Below are positions 1 to 11,175 of a stretch of DNA of 64,000 nt, piece after piece. How positions within the stretch are numbered: position 1 is the stretch's first letter; each line of letters begins with the position of its first letter. This stretch comes from Lumbricus terrestris (Eukaryota; Annelida; Clitellata; Crassiclitellata; Lumbricidae), in assembly GCA_949752735.1 (NCBI GenBank), contig OX457036.1:19142246-19206245 (forward strand), written 5' to 3'. The notes beneath the pieces are model-generated. The model did no database searches and had not been told where the DNA came from. It was given only the letters and a program-made list of their open reading frames with translations. Both the position numbers and the translations under genes were made by a program.

Positions 1-955
1 CAAAAAAACCTGTTTTGCATGGTTCAAGTCCGTTCAAAGGGGACAAGCAAGTTGCATTGAACCGCCGAGCTTATAGAAATCGGCGGCCATGCACTGCAGA
101 CCAAACCAGAACAGCTGCAGAGCTCCAGTATGCATGCAAGACTTCTATATGGACTCCGTCAATGTCTCGTTAGTTTTCCATTTTAATTCCAGATTTGACG
201 TTGTGTGTCTACATGATACAGGCCTAATACTGATAATTGGTTCTGAAATAAGACTGCAAGTATCAAATTTTGACCCCGTCGCACTCTGTTATTATTGGAG
301 CCATGCCGAGCTTCTTCGATATTTAACATAAGCTTATGCTTCTCGTCTTTTTTGGAGCCACAGAAGCACTTTACGGGTCTCATATTCCACATGGGTCTAA
401 GTTTAGCTTCATATAGGCTGAAGGCAAGACCAGGACCATAAGAAGGGCTACACAAACGTGCACATTTATGAGTCAGACACGCAAAACAGTAGGTTGACAA
501 GTAGCCACTTTTGAATTATTTTAATAATTAAAAAATTATTCGTCGAACTAGGCTTATGTAAAAGAAGGAAAGAAATAATGCGTCATTACTTCACTCGCTG
601 ATTTATTTTTTCGTCTGCCTGCACTATAGTATATAGTAGGTCGTTAATTCGTTCATTCGTTCATTCGCTCATTCGTTCTTTCGTTCATTCGTTCATTCAG
701 TAGTTTTCTTTAGCAACTCCTCGTAGTGGCGGCGCCAGGATTTCAGTTTTGGGAAGCTGAAGCCACCCGGAGAAAATTTTCCATTTTCCATTTTCATCCT
801 CCAAAATTTCTGACGACTTTTTTAATATTATTTTTATTTTTTTAGTCATCCGTTATATTATAACTCTGGTTATAAAACTCTGAGATTATGCATGCAATAC
901 AAAGTTAGTCACGAATTAATTAATGTAGTCCGAATGTTTTCGCACTTGTATAAAA
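1..955. other. 3' flank of unit A
   Basis: 1-540 aligns to 19207-19780 (the 3' flank of copy B). Open frames here are not conserved and look non-coding. 640-712 is a TTCATTCG-like tandem repeat. 723-845 is a truncated member of the CAGTGGCGGCG hAT-like MITE family (complete member at 43160) and could supply an AATAAA (833-838, minus strand) to copy A. Confidence 0.5.
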
Positions 956-1526
956 TCAATAAAAGCTCGTAAAGGGTTTTGAGTGATAAGTAGCAATGAC
1001 CATAAGAGTGAATACAAAACCGAGACCCAGGGTTGTGCCTTGGACCGAGGAATTACTTAGACCGAACGGGGATTGTGTGCATGGTGAGTTTGGTGGTTTT
1101 GGTGGCCTTTCCTTTGCGCATCTTGAGAAAATTGCAGTATTGTTGAGCATGATAGTATTGATGTAAATCATCATCTCCGGGAAGTTGAAGCATTCGGTGG
1201 CTTGCATCCCATCCATGATCAAAGCACAGGGGGTCGAAGTGCAATTGTCGACGCACACGGACGGAAGCAGAGCAAGGAGCTTCGTCAGGGTTTTGATATC
1301 GCAGGACTCGAACTCGGCGTCAAATTTATTGTTGCATAAGTTGATGTCTTTCACCTGGGCGCAATTACCGAGGTCGTCAAGTGGCGGATAGTAAGCGAAG
1401 TTGCCGAAGCACATCTCGTCTGATGTCGCCTCTCCGAAGTTTGTCGTTGTATTCCTTTTGGTTGAATCGTAGACACATTCCACTTGGATCTCATCTCCAG
1501 GTTGCACTTCAATTGGTGTCTCAAAC
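956..1526 (-). CDS. Copy A exon 9: Met ligand, C-terminal anchor, stop
   Basis: Encodes FETPIEVQPGDEIQVEC, SDEMCFGNFAYYP (Met ligand of CuM), several cysteines, a Pro-rich stretch and a hydrophobic tail followed by YHSKPFTSFY and the stop. Confidence 0.88.
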
Positions 1527-4500
1527 CTGAAATGTTTAGACCATGAAGAGCATTAGTTCTCGCTCTGTTGTTATAAAAAAATGTCGACCTATATATGATA
1601 GCTTACGGCAATCATTGATGGCTATTATTAGCAATGGCCAACTTTTGGGGTATATAGATTTCAATGTAACAGTGACGAGGTGTAATAATTGCATACACTG
1701 TCAAGCGTAGAGAGGTCTTTAAACCAATCAATTGCCTGCAACTTTGCACAGACCATTGTGGCTAAGTGGTTCTGTTTCTCCGCTTGATCTTTTACATTAA
1801 TGAGGAAGCGCCAGTCGATTTCGTACCGTTTACTGAGAAGCTAATTCCGCTGAACATTGTCATTCTTCGTTGTTTTTAAAATGCCCAGCACAGACCTCCT
1901 CACTGGAATTTAACATGCTCAAGGTGTGTCTACTACATCAATGGAGATGCGAGTTGTTGATCGAATACGCCGATTATTATTTATTCACTAAGTGCATTTT
2001 TATACTGCATGCCTCGTCAAAACGGACTACTCAGAAGCGCTCCCAACCCAGCGCGGCTAAATAAAACTGAATTAAGATCAGAGTTGAGAAAGGAATGTCT
2101 GAGAAGTTATAGAAAATTAGCGCAGCGTCAAGGGCAGGCCATTGCATTTGCAGGTCTTCTTCTTCTTCAGGTTCTCTGCCAAGTGGCAGATCCAAACGTT
2201 CAATGTCTCCATCTTTCACGCTGTTGTGCCATGTCCTTAAGTTCTCTGTAACCCTTATCCATCATCCCATTCAGCAGTTTTTGTTTAGGTCTACCTCTGC
2301 ACCTTGCCCCTCCAATCTTCCTTCAATTATTTCTTTCTGCAGTGAGTTTCCTCGCAGCAAATGTCCTACCCAATTCTTTTGTCTTGTATTTATTGCATCT
2401 AGCAGAGATCTTTTCTCTTCTACCATCGTCAGCACTTCCTCGTTCGTAACATGCTTTCTCCAACTAATTTTATCCATCTTTCACCATACCCACGTTTCAA
2501 AAGCTTCCAGCCGCTTGGTGTCTTCTTTTCTCATTGTCCATGTCTCCGCGTCATATAGCCTAACGTCACACACCATATCAATGTTTTGACCATTCTTTTC
2601 TTCAGATTCCTATTTATCCCTCCTCTTAGCAATTCTTTCCGTTTTAAGAATGCCTCTTTACCCATTGCTATTCTCCTCTTTATCTCTTTATGACATTTGG
2701 CGTCGCTTGATATTAAGATTCCCCAGTAGCAGAATTCCTTCACCTGCTCTATTTCTTCTCCATCTATTTTGATACATATATAAGCTAGATGGAGAAGAAA
2801 TAGAGCAGGTGAAGGAATTCTGCTACTTGCAGGTCAAGCCATTGTAATTAGGAGCAAGATCATTTTCTGATTCGGGCACAGATCGGAAGCCAATGAAGGT
2901 AATGAGTCATGTTTGTGGAGATGTGCGAGTATCGAGGAAGTCGTGCGATAAGTCTAGCAGAAGAATATAGGACTTGACATTACCTGGACATTAAAAATCG
3001 TATCTCTTAAGTATCTTAAAGAATCTTCAATTATGTTGCAGTGGAGTAGGCACTTGCCATAATTATATCGATTCTTTCTCTTATTCCTTTTTCTTTTCAA
3101 ATGCCTCATGGGTTGTCAGTGTTCATTTCCGAATGGAGAAGGCAAGTGTAAGTGACCATCGATTGCTTCTTGTTAGTTGTTACAATTTAATAACGATGCA
3201 AAGGAACTTTCCAGAATAGATTAGCCATTAAATCTACCAGAATGGAGCAGAGGGCTAATTTTCTTAGAGATTTTGAAGTGATTTTTTAAACGTACTCGCT
3301 CAGCGTTGGAGCGTTGTAGTCGTAATGAGCGACGCTATCCAATATCTGCACCAGCTTTCCATTGCGACTTAAACGGCTCTCGCCAGATTTTCCTGCAAAA
3401 AACCCAAGAGAAGTCTTAAGAATCATTGCGACCACCACAGTCAACATAGGATGGATTTCTTTCTGATCAATTAGATAGTTGTTGGTAACTTGATCGTAAG
3501 TCACTTAATTACTTCGTTTGATTGTCTCTTTGTTTGTTTGTTTGTTTGTTTGTTTGTTAGATACCTGGACATTAAAAATCGTATCTCTTAAGTATCTCTC
3601 CCCGCGTTTGTGTGATGATCAATGTCTTAAAAGTACAAAATGTGCGCTGACCAGCAAGACATTAGACATAATATTATATATATATATATATATAAGTAGG
3701 TCTACCACACATTATATCACCTGATGCATCTCTGTTCGAATCTTATGTAGGTCTAGAGTTTTTTTAATTGAGGGCAGCGAGGGGAGCTTGTACTTGTTAA
3801 CGAAACGCGTCTCCAGTCCATGGACTTCATGATTTTTACAGAACCAGCCAGCAAAACTTTGCTCGGCACTTTAACAGAGTGATTTATGTAGAAAATGGAA
3901 ACTATAAGTGGATCTAGTATTATACTGCAATATTTTAATAGTTATCATTATTATTATTATCTTCATCATCATCATTATCTCCATCATCAGCAGCAGCAAC
4001 AGCATCATCATCATTGTTATGACCGTTAGTATTTTCCTGGGTGCATACCTACCCAGCAGATGCATGTGAAGGTAAGAAGATGTAAGGAAGATTGAGTGGG
4101 GAAAATGTCTTGAACACAGGGAAGAACAGCTGCCCGTAAACGTCACATCCGATTGACCCGGAGGAATTCCAAGAGCAAACTGTCCCACCACTGCAATCTG
4201 TCCCCGATTGGGACGGAGCTGGGTCGTGTGGTAGATCGTCATTCCAGAAGAGTCCGTCTGATTCGCCCAGTGCACCGGGTTGTTCCAGTGAAGCTGGAAA
4301 CAGACGAATGATGACAAGGATTCTCCAGTAAAGATCGTAGTTTTGACAAGTAATATCAATGCAACAATACTGACTGAATTTTAATTGAAACAATTACGCT
4401 ACGAACACTTGAGTAAATAAATGGGGAATGTCAACACGAGCGAAAGGACAAGCTTGATGGTTTATTCATGCTATTGAGGTTCTTAAGCATTGTGAAGGAC

Positions 4501-4984
4501 CGGACTATGAGTTCACAGTCCACACCAAAAGGCCGTGTAGTCAACTGCATGACTTGGATAATTGTCAGTCAGTTGCATGACTTGGTAATAGTCAGTCAAC
4601 TGCATGACTTCGGTATGTACCGGAAGACGGAGTTCATGACCACAGGAAGAACGAAGCGGAGGGAAAATCGTAATAATAAAATTGCACACCTTTTTCTTTC
4701 CTTGGCTTTGGAAGTCCCAGGTCCTATAAACAAAGAGAACGTGGATTTTCTGTTTGCTTTTGGACGGATTATTGTTAACAGCGCAACAGAGGCATCCGTG
4801 AAACGTCCTATTTATTTCACCGGCTCTAGCTGACTATTGAGCGCTAAGCAGCGCTTGAACGGTCTGTTATTTAGAGGTAATTTTTCCAACTGGGACCTTT
4901 ACGAATGGGGTCAATTTCAGACAAATCTGCTTTCATAGTTAATGCTGAAGTCCCTGACGGGTCATGATTATAATAATAATAGTA

Positions 4985-5058
<74 letters not shown>

Positions 5059-5254
5059 AATACTATTATTATTACTATGATTGTTATTATAATAATATTG
5101 TGTTGCAAGCGGCTGATGAGCGTCCGGAAAGAAAATACATCACAGCTCAGGGAGCGGTGGCAATGTCCATGAGAGGCAGATGGCGTCCCCCGTTGAAGAG
5201 CCACCAAAATACACTGGAACAGGTACGATGCTTCCATTATCATTATCCTTATTA

Positions 5255-5312
<58 letters not shown>

Positions 5313-5487
5313 TAATATTATTTTTATTTTATTTTATTTCAACCAAACAGACAAACAGAACAAAAGCTGTGTGAATTTTAGCGGGTCCAACCGCCCTCAT
5401 CCATGTCAATTAAGGGCTTAATAAAAGAGCCTGTGAAAGCCACAACGTTAAAACGTTGGATGTATAATATATTATTTTTTTATTTTA

Positions 5488-5518
<31 letters not shown>

Positions 5519-8500
5519 GTAACAACATCATAGCAAATAACAATGATGGTTTCTGCAGACGATAGCACGTTCCCGAACGTCTCAAGCTCGCAAGAACAGT
5601 GCAATAAGATCAATTAGGCTATTATTGTCTACCCAGGCTACGTGTTAGAAAATCCTGCAAAGTGGAACTTCAATGTTTTATCTTCTGAATCGTTGATTGC
5701 GTCACAAGTTATGCTCACATGTAGGACTGCATACTGGAAGCCGCCCGGTCCAATTCTGAATCCTAGCTGGCTATTGAGACACTTTCCCGTATCTCCCGCA
5801 ACCCAAAATCCGATCAACGAGCGACAGGCATTGCCTGAATCCATTCCGCACTCGTAAGCTGTGTCTACTGGTGTGGCTAAAACAACGAACACATGGGATG
5901 TTGTTCTGCGTCTATTATAATTATCATCGTATTATTAATGATATTGTGATTGAAAAACTTTTAATACTCAAGAACTCTGTATTTTACAGGACTGGTTATT
6001 GTGAACATTTTGTGGTCATCCATTTCACTCTCTCAGCCAGGGTTCCATGACATTTGAACGGACGAAACAAGAACGCGCGACACTAGAACGGCGACAGTAG
6101 AACGGTGTATTAGGGTCACCCGGGGGGTTATGGACACCCTGGGTGTTATGGCCACTGGTCTTCTACAGCTAAATGTGATAATATAACAAACTCTAATCTG
6201 TTTAAAGCTCTATGCACATTCGTCCTTCACCTTTCAACTATAAACTAATGTCGCGATGGTAAAATTCAGAATTATACGCGCTGTTTTTTTAAATTATCCG
6301 AATTCTCTATAATAGCTAACCCTGATTAGGAAAATTATATAAAAAGGTGCCTTTGGGATATAAAATTTTGAAGTTGGCAGTTTTATATAAAGGTTATTTG
6401 ACAATGTATATGCGTCTTTAATTTCACGTTATGTGCTTCCTAAACGTGAGAAAGTAACGATCTGATATGCCATTGCTACTGGGGTGATATGGACACTGAG
6501 ACACCGGGGTGATATGGACATTGTCCATATCACCCCGGCCGTATGTCCATACCTCCACAGCTGTGTTTTTTGTACGTAAAGAATGTTTTAAACAGATTAT
6601 AACTTATATTGGTATCGTTTAAATGCTTTTTTGATCAGAATTATTGCAAACAATGCCACGAGAGTTCCAAAATGGAAACATTAGAGTTCAGTGGTCCAAT
6701 TAGCAGGTGCAGCAGTGAAGCGCTGAATCCATTGTATACGTGCAACTGTGCAACTCAATGTAGACATGCAGGAAGAGATCTAATATTTCGTCAATGTATG
6801 GGTAGCCTAATGTAGGCTACGGGTGATGGCACTGGAACAATCCTCTGTCTCATGCGGCATACAAGAGGAGTCACTGGGACCATCATCTATTCATGTCAGT
6901 GTCGCTCAACTTACTGGAGGAGGCGTTGGATACATAGTATGTGCCACTCAATGTAGGCCTACAGGAAGAGACATCTGGTATATATCCCCATGGAATGTTT
7001 GGGCAACTTAATGTACCGGCGATGGTATTGGATCTATTGCCTATGTCTACGCTACTCATAAACTCATAAAGTCAATGACTGTTTAAGGTTTCTTAATAAC
7101 TTCCATATAATTCAGGTTCTATGGGGTGACATAGACATTAGTGGGGTGATATGGACACCCCATGTCCATATCCCCCCAATCACGGGGTGATATGGACACT
7201 AAAAAAAATTCAATTTATGAATTTTCCACAAAAACCTGTTTATATTTTCCAGCATTTAATAACGTTCCAAGTACCTCTCCTAGAGTACTTTTAAATAGAA
7301 TATTCACATTGTAATCTTTATTCAAACCTAAGCATATAATAGCCAAAAAGCTTAAGGGGTCCATAACCCCCCGGTCGACCCTAGATGGCCGCTGTGACTA
7401 TTGAACGGCCGACAAATGACCGGTGGACAATTGATCGGTAGCGTTTGTAAAATTTAAAAGCGATCGAACATCTAAACCTACTGTGTGGGATATGTAGGGC
7501 TTGTAGGCCTACCAAGTTCAATGTCTAGTTGTGTGACAAATTGACAACTGCATGAGCTTAAATAAGCTACACTAAAATTTCTGCTTTGCCGTAACTGGCG
7601 ACTGCACGTGTAACCCGTTAGTTTAATTCTCGGTATTTCGTTATGCTTGGTTGAAGCATCCTGGTCGATCCTTGCAAGAAAGTAGGCCTATTGTCTTTCG
7701 TTGCATTTGAATGTCGATCTTGTCCATGTGGTGGGGTGGCGATTAACGACATGTCTCACACGTACAAACACAACTTTGTCTCACACGTAAAAGCAACAGC
7801 AGAACTTTGTATCACTTTTATATCTAATACCAAGTGTCACCAAACGTCACACCAAACATTCAATCAAAATTCAAAGTAGACCTACGTGCGTAATGCACAA
7901 CGCGCACCTTGTGAATCATTGTTCATTAGTCGCCCGGTAATAATTATAGCGTTCCGGTTAAGTGTCGCCTGCTCTATTGTCGACCAGTTCTAATATCACC
8001 TGTTAATTAAAGTGTCGCCGGTCAAGTGTCGTTGTCACGAAATAGAGTATCCCCTGTATTAATCGTATCCCCCCCCAAATGAAAAAGTCGGAAAAGCCAC
8101 TTCCGCGTGTATTTATTTTTGCAAATTAATTTTTATCTGCTTTGTTTTGAACAATGACACAAACAGGTATATGTTTATTCCAACTAGATATTTTGTTTTG
8201 CTTTGGTTTTAGAGCACTTAAAACTTTTAAAACGCTTAAAAACACTCAGAGTCACTAAATAAATGCGAGTTGCCTTTCTCTGTACATTGCTTAAGACTCT
8301 CAAAACAATTACATTCACTTTAAGTTTTGATTAGAGCATGTTTAATAATAGGCATTTTTCAAAAAAGGGGATTGAATGGTTTATCCCCCGTATAGACTGT
8401 ATAGTATAGACCGGTTGATTCCATCCGGGGGATAGATTAACTCATTCCTCCCGGATAGCTTTCAGGGGGTACTCCGCTTCGTGTCACCGTCCGTTCAAAT

Positions 8501-11110
8501 GACCGCCGTTCAAATGTCCGTACACCCTCGGCCATAGATGTCGCACAACTTAAATTCCGTTTCTAATGCTAAAGACTACGTTTTGAATCTCCAAAAGCAA
8601 TTTTTTTATTTTGCAAACATAATTATTCGTCATTCTGCCTTCATTTACGAAACTAATTGAATGCCTTCATTTTGTAGACAAGATGTTAATTTTTCCAGAA
8701 CTCCAATTATCATCAAGAAATTCGTACAATGCAGTTGAAGGAGAAGATACCGGTCCTGTGTAGAAAAGTCCTTGCCTAAAAACATGGTCTGTTCTAAGAT
8801 GAAGACTATAATAGACTCTAGAGACGATAACACTAAAAGTGTCTATAGAAAACCCAATGTAGCTTATTGTTAAAGTGTTATCTACCACGCGTTTAGTGCG
8901 TAAAATAATGCAGGTCGAAGACGTTAAACGCATTACGATAACAGTAGGCTTAATATTAATATTAATATTAATGAAATTCATTCATTCAAGCTGACAAGTA
9001 CTCGGTGAGATAACATGATATAGTATCAACAGATGAAAACATGCTTCACAACAGGAGTGGCATTCGTTGCATGGCAGCCTGCATTAAGGCAGCTATATGG
9101 CCTACTGGGAATTTTACAGCAGCAGGTTCTATGAAGTTGATGGCTTAGTTCTAGCCTACCTACTGGGCTATAGCGTGTACTGACTCAACGTTTTCTGATC
9201 TATGCGCCATCAGCCATCTCAACATCAAATAATGCTAAGCCTACATTGGATCATTCCTGTCCTACATAGGCCTACATACATTTGTTCTACTACGCATGCA
9301 TTCTGATTTGTCAGGCATCCACAAAAAATCAATCATTAATTAATTCCATCGTTCATTTCTTCGTTACTTGATTCTCAATTTCTTGTGTTCGTTGGAATTC
9401 GACTGCTGCGAATTTACCAGATCTGACAGGAATACGCAATTACGCATCGCATCCGAAATTCTATGCCGCGCAAATGTGTTGACCTTCTCGCAAGCAAGCA
9501 GAGTTAGGCGTGCGTTGAATTTAGCAGCTTCTATGCTTTCTGTAAGACTTCGTCTGATTCCTTTTAGGTTAGGAACGTCTTAATTTCTGCCTCTGTGTTT
9601 TTTTCATACCCTATTATTTTGACTTACCAATCGGTGGATCGGTGCATGCGTAGAGCATCATGTGATGTAGTATAAGAGCGTTGTCTATGATTGGTTCAAT
9701 GGCGATTATATCGGACACTGAGTCATTGGGTAACTTGAATTGATAGCAGATGTAGGTCGTCTCTTTGGTGGGAATGGGCGTCGGAGGAAATCGCAGTGTG
9801 TAGTTCTGTGCACCTACAAAGAAATTGAAGACACTGTCGTCGTATTTCGATAGTTTTCTTTTAATACATCAAATTGTTTATAGAATCATCAAATGCGAAT
9901 GGAAACTCATATAGCAACCCTCCTATAATATATAGAAAAATAGTATTCTAGCCTAACCAATGTCCAAATTTGGTAAGAACAGAAATTTCATCTATTGGCA
10001 ATTAATGCTCAGATGATGAAAAATGTCACCAGTGGTCAACTCCATCGAGCACATAATTATAGTCTGATATAGAACCCAACTAATAACATCACAACCCGCT
10101 GTTGACGGTCTAGACAGATCACACAGTATTCAGAGTTCCTATATAGAAGCGCTCTATCAAATAGAAATCTAAGTGCAATCGTTTCTCTTTCGCGACCGTA
10201 TGACTTAGACCCTGCTCGTTTTCAAGGAATATTATTATAGAAACCTGCAGTACGGTATATAAAAACTATATATAATTATAGGCTGCGTTTACCTATGCGT
10301 TCGTTGAGTTAGGTCAGTGGTTCCCAACCTTTTTTGACTTGAGGGCCACTTTTTCTAAGTTTGAGGACATGAGGGCCAATTTTTCTTAGTTGAAGGACAT
10401 TAGGAAATTTAGGGGGCGACAAGGTTAAAACTGTATGAACTAAAAGCACATAAAATTGTTATAATTGATTCAAAATCTGATGTTAAATGTTATTTATTGA
10501 CGTTAAAATGAAATAATTTGTAATAGAAAATAATAACGTGTTCTATCCTGTCCAAATTGTTAATTTTTCATATATTTTTGATAATTCTTTGAGAGATGAG
10601 GCCCATTTTCTGAGGCCTGGCGGGCCATTTTCTGAGGCCTGGCGGGCCACTTTTGGCCCGCGGGCCACGGGTTGGGAACCGCTGAGTTAGGTTTATTCCC
10701 TTTATGCCGTGTTCCTTAATGTTTTGGATAATGTCTGGACGTTTGTAATCGAGGACACGCCGTAATAGATTCGTCCATTCCAAGGAGTTGTTAGCATTCC
10801 AGTAATTAGCGATCCTGGAAAGCCCAAGAGTGTCCTTGATTAGTTCTGACCATTTAGTGCATCGTATTTAATGAGTTCGTAATGAATATTTGCGATCGTT
10901 TTTTTACCTGATTCGTTGATCGCTGAACAGTTAAACTTTCCCGGCATGCAATTCATCCAAATGTTCTTTCCTGCGCAGAGAGACGAATTGAGTGGCTCAC
11001 AGACACCTTCAACAACACGGAGAAACACATGTAGGCTATAATATTAGGTAAGAAACATGGAACTGAGAACATCACTGGATTCATTCAGAGTCATGATGAG
11101 GAAATCGAGC

Positions 11111-11175
<65 letters not shown>

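Larger units (their letters stand above)
6040..8526. mobile_element. 2.5-kb transposon with repeated subterminal motifs, containing nested elements
   Basis: Inserted in intron 5 of copy A. Copy B has the empty site at about 26620. Near-identical 8-bp flanks CTCAGCCA and CTCGGCCA suggest a hAT-like TSD. The ends share a TIR with GACATTTGAACGG. Both subterminal regions carry multiple AACGG or GTCGCC-type motifs. No transposase was recognised. Two further elements are nested at 6113-7381 and about 8034-8494. Confidence 0.65.

Noticed and set aside
89..500. Small open frames in the 3' flank of copy A
   Set aside because: The duplicate at 19207-19780 has indels that do not preserve either frame.
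1053..1391. Alternative frames inside exon 9 (both strands, also at 21891)
   Set aside because: Shadows of the real coding exon, which matches a known domain with conserved ligands.
4040..4053. Alternative exon 7 donor GTATGC in copy A
   Set aside because: It would add an Arg and change phase; copy C lacks an equivalent site, while the phase 1 donor works in all three copies.
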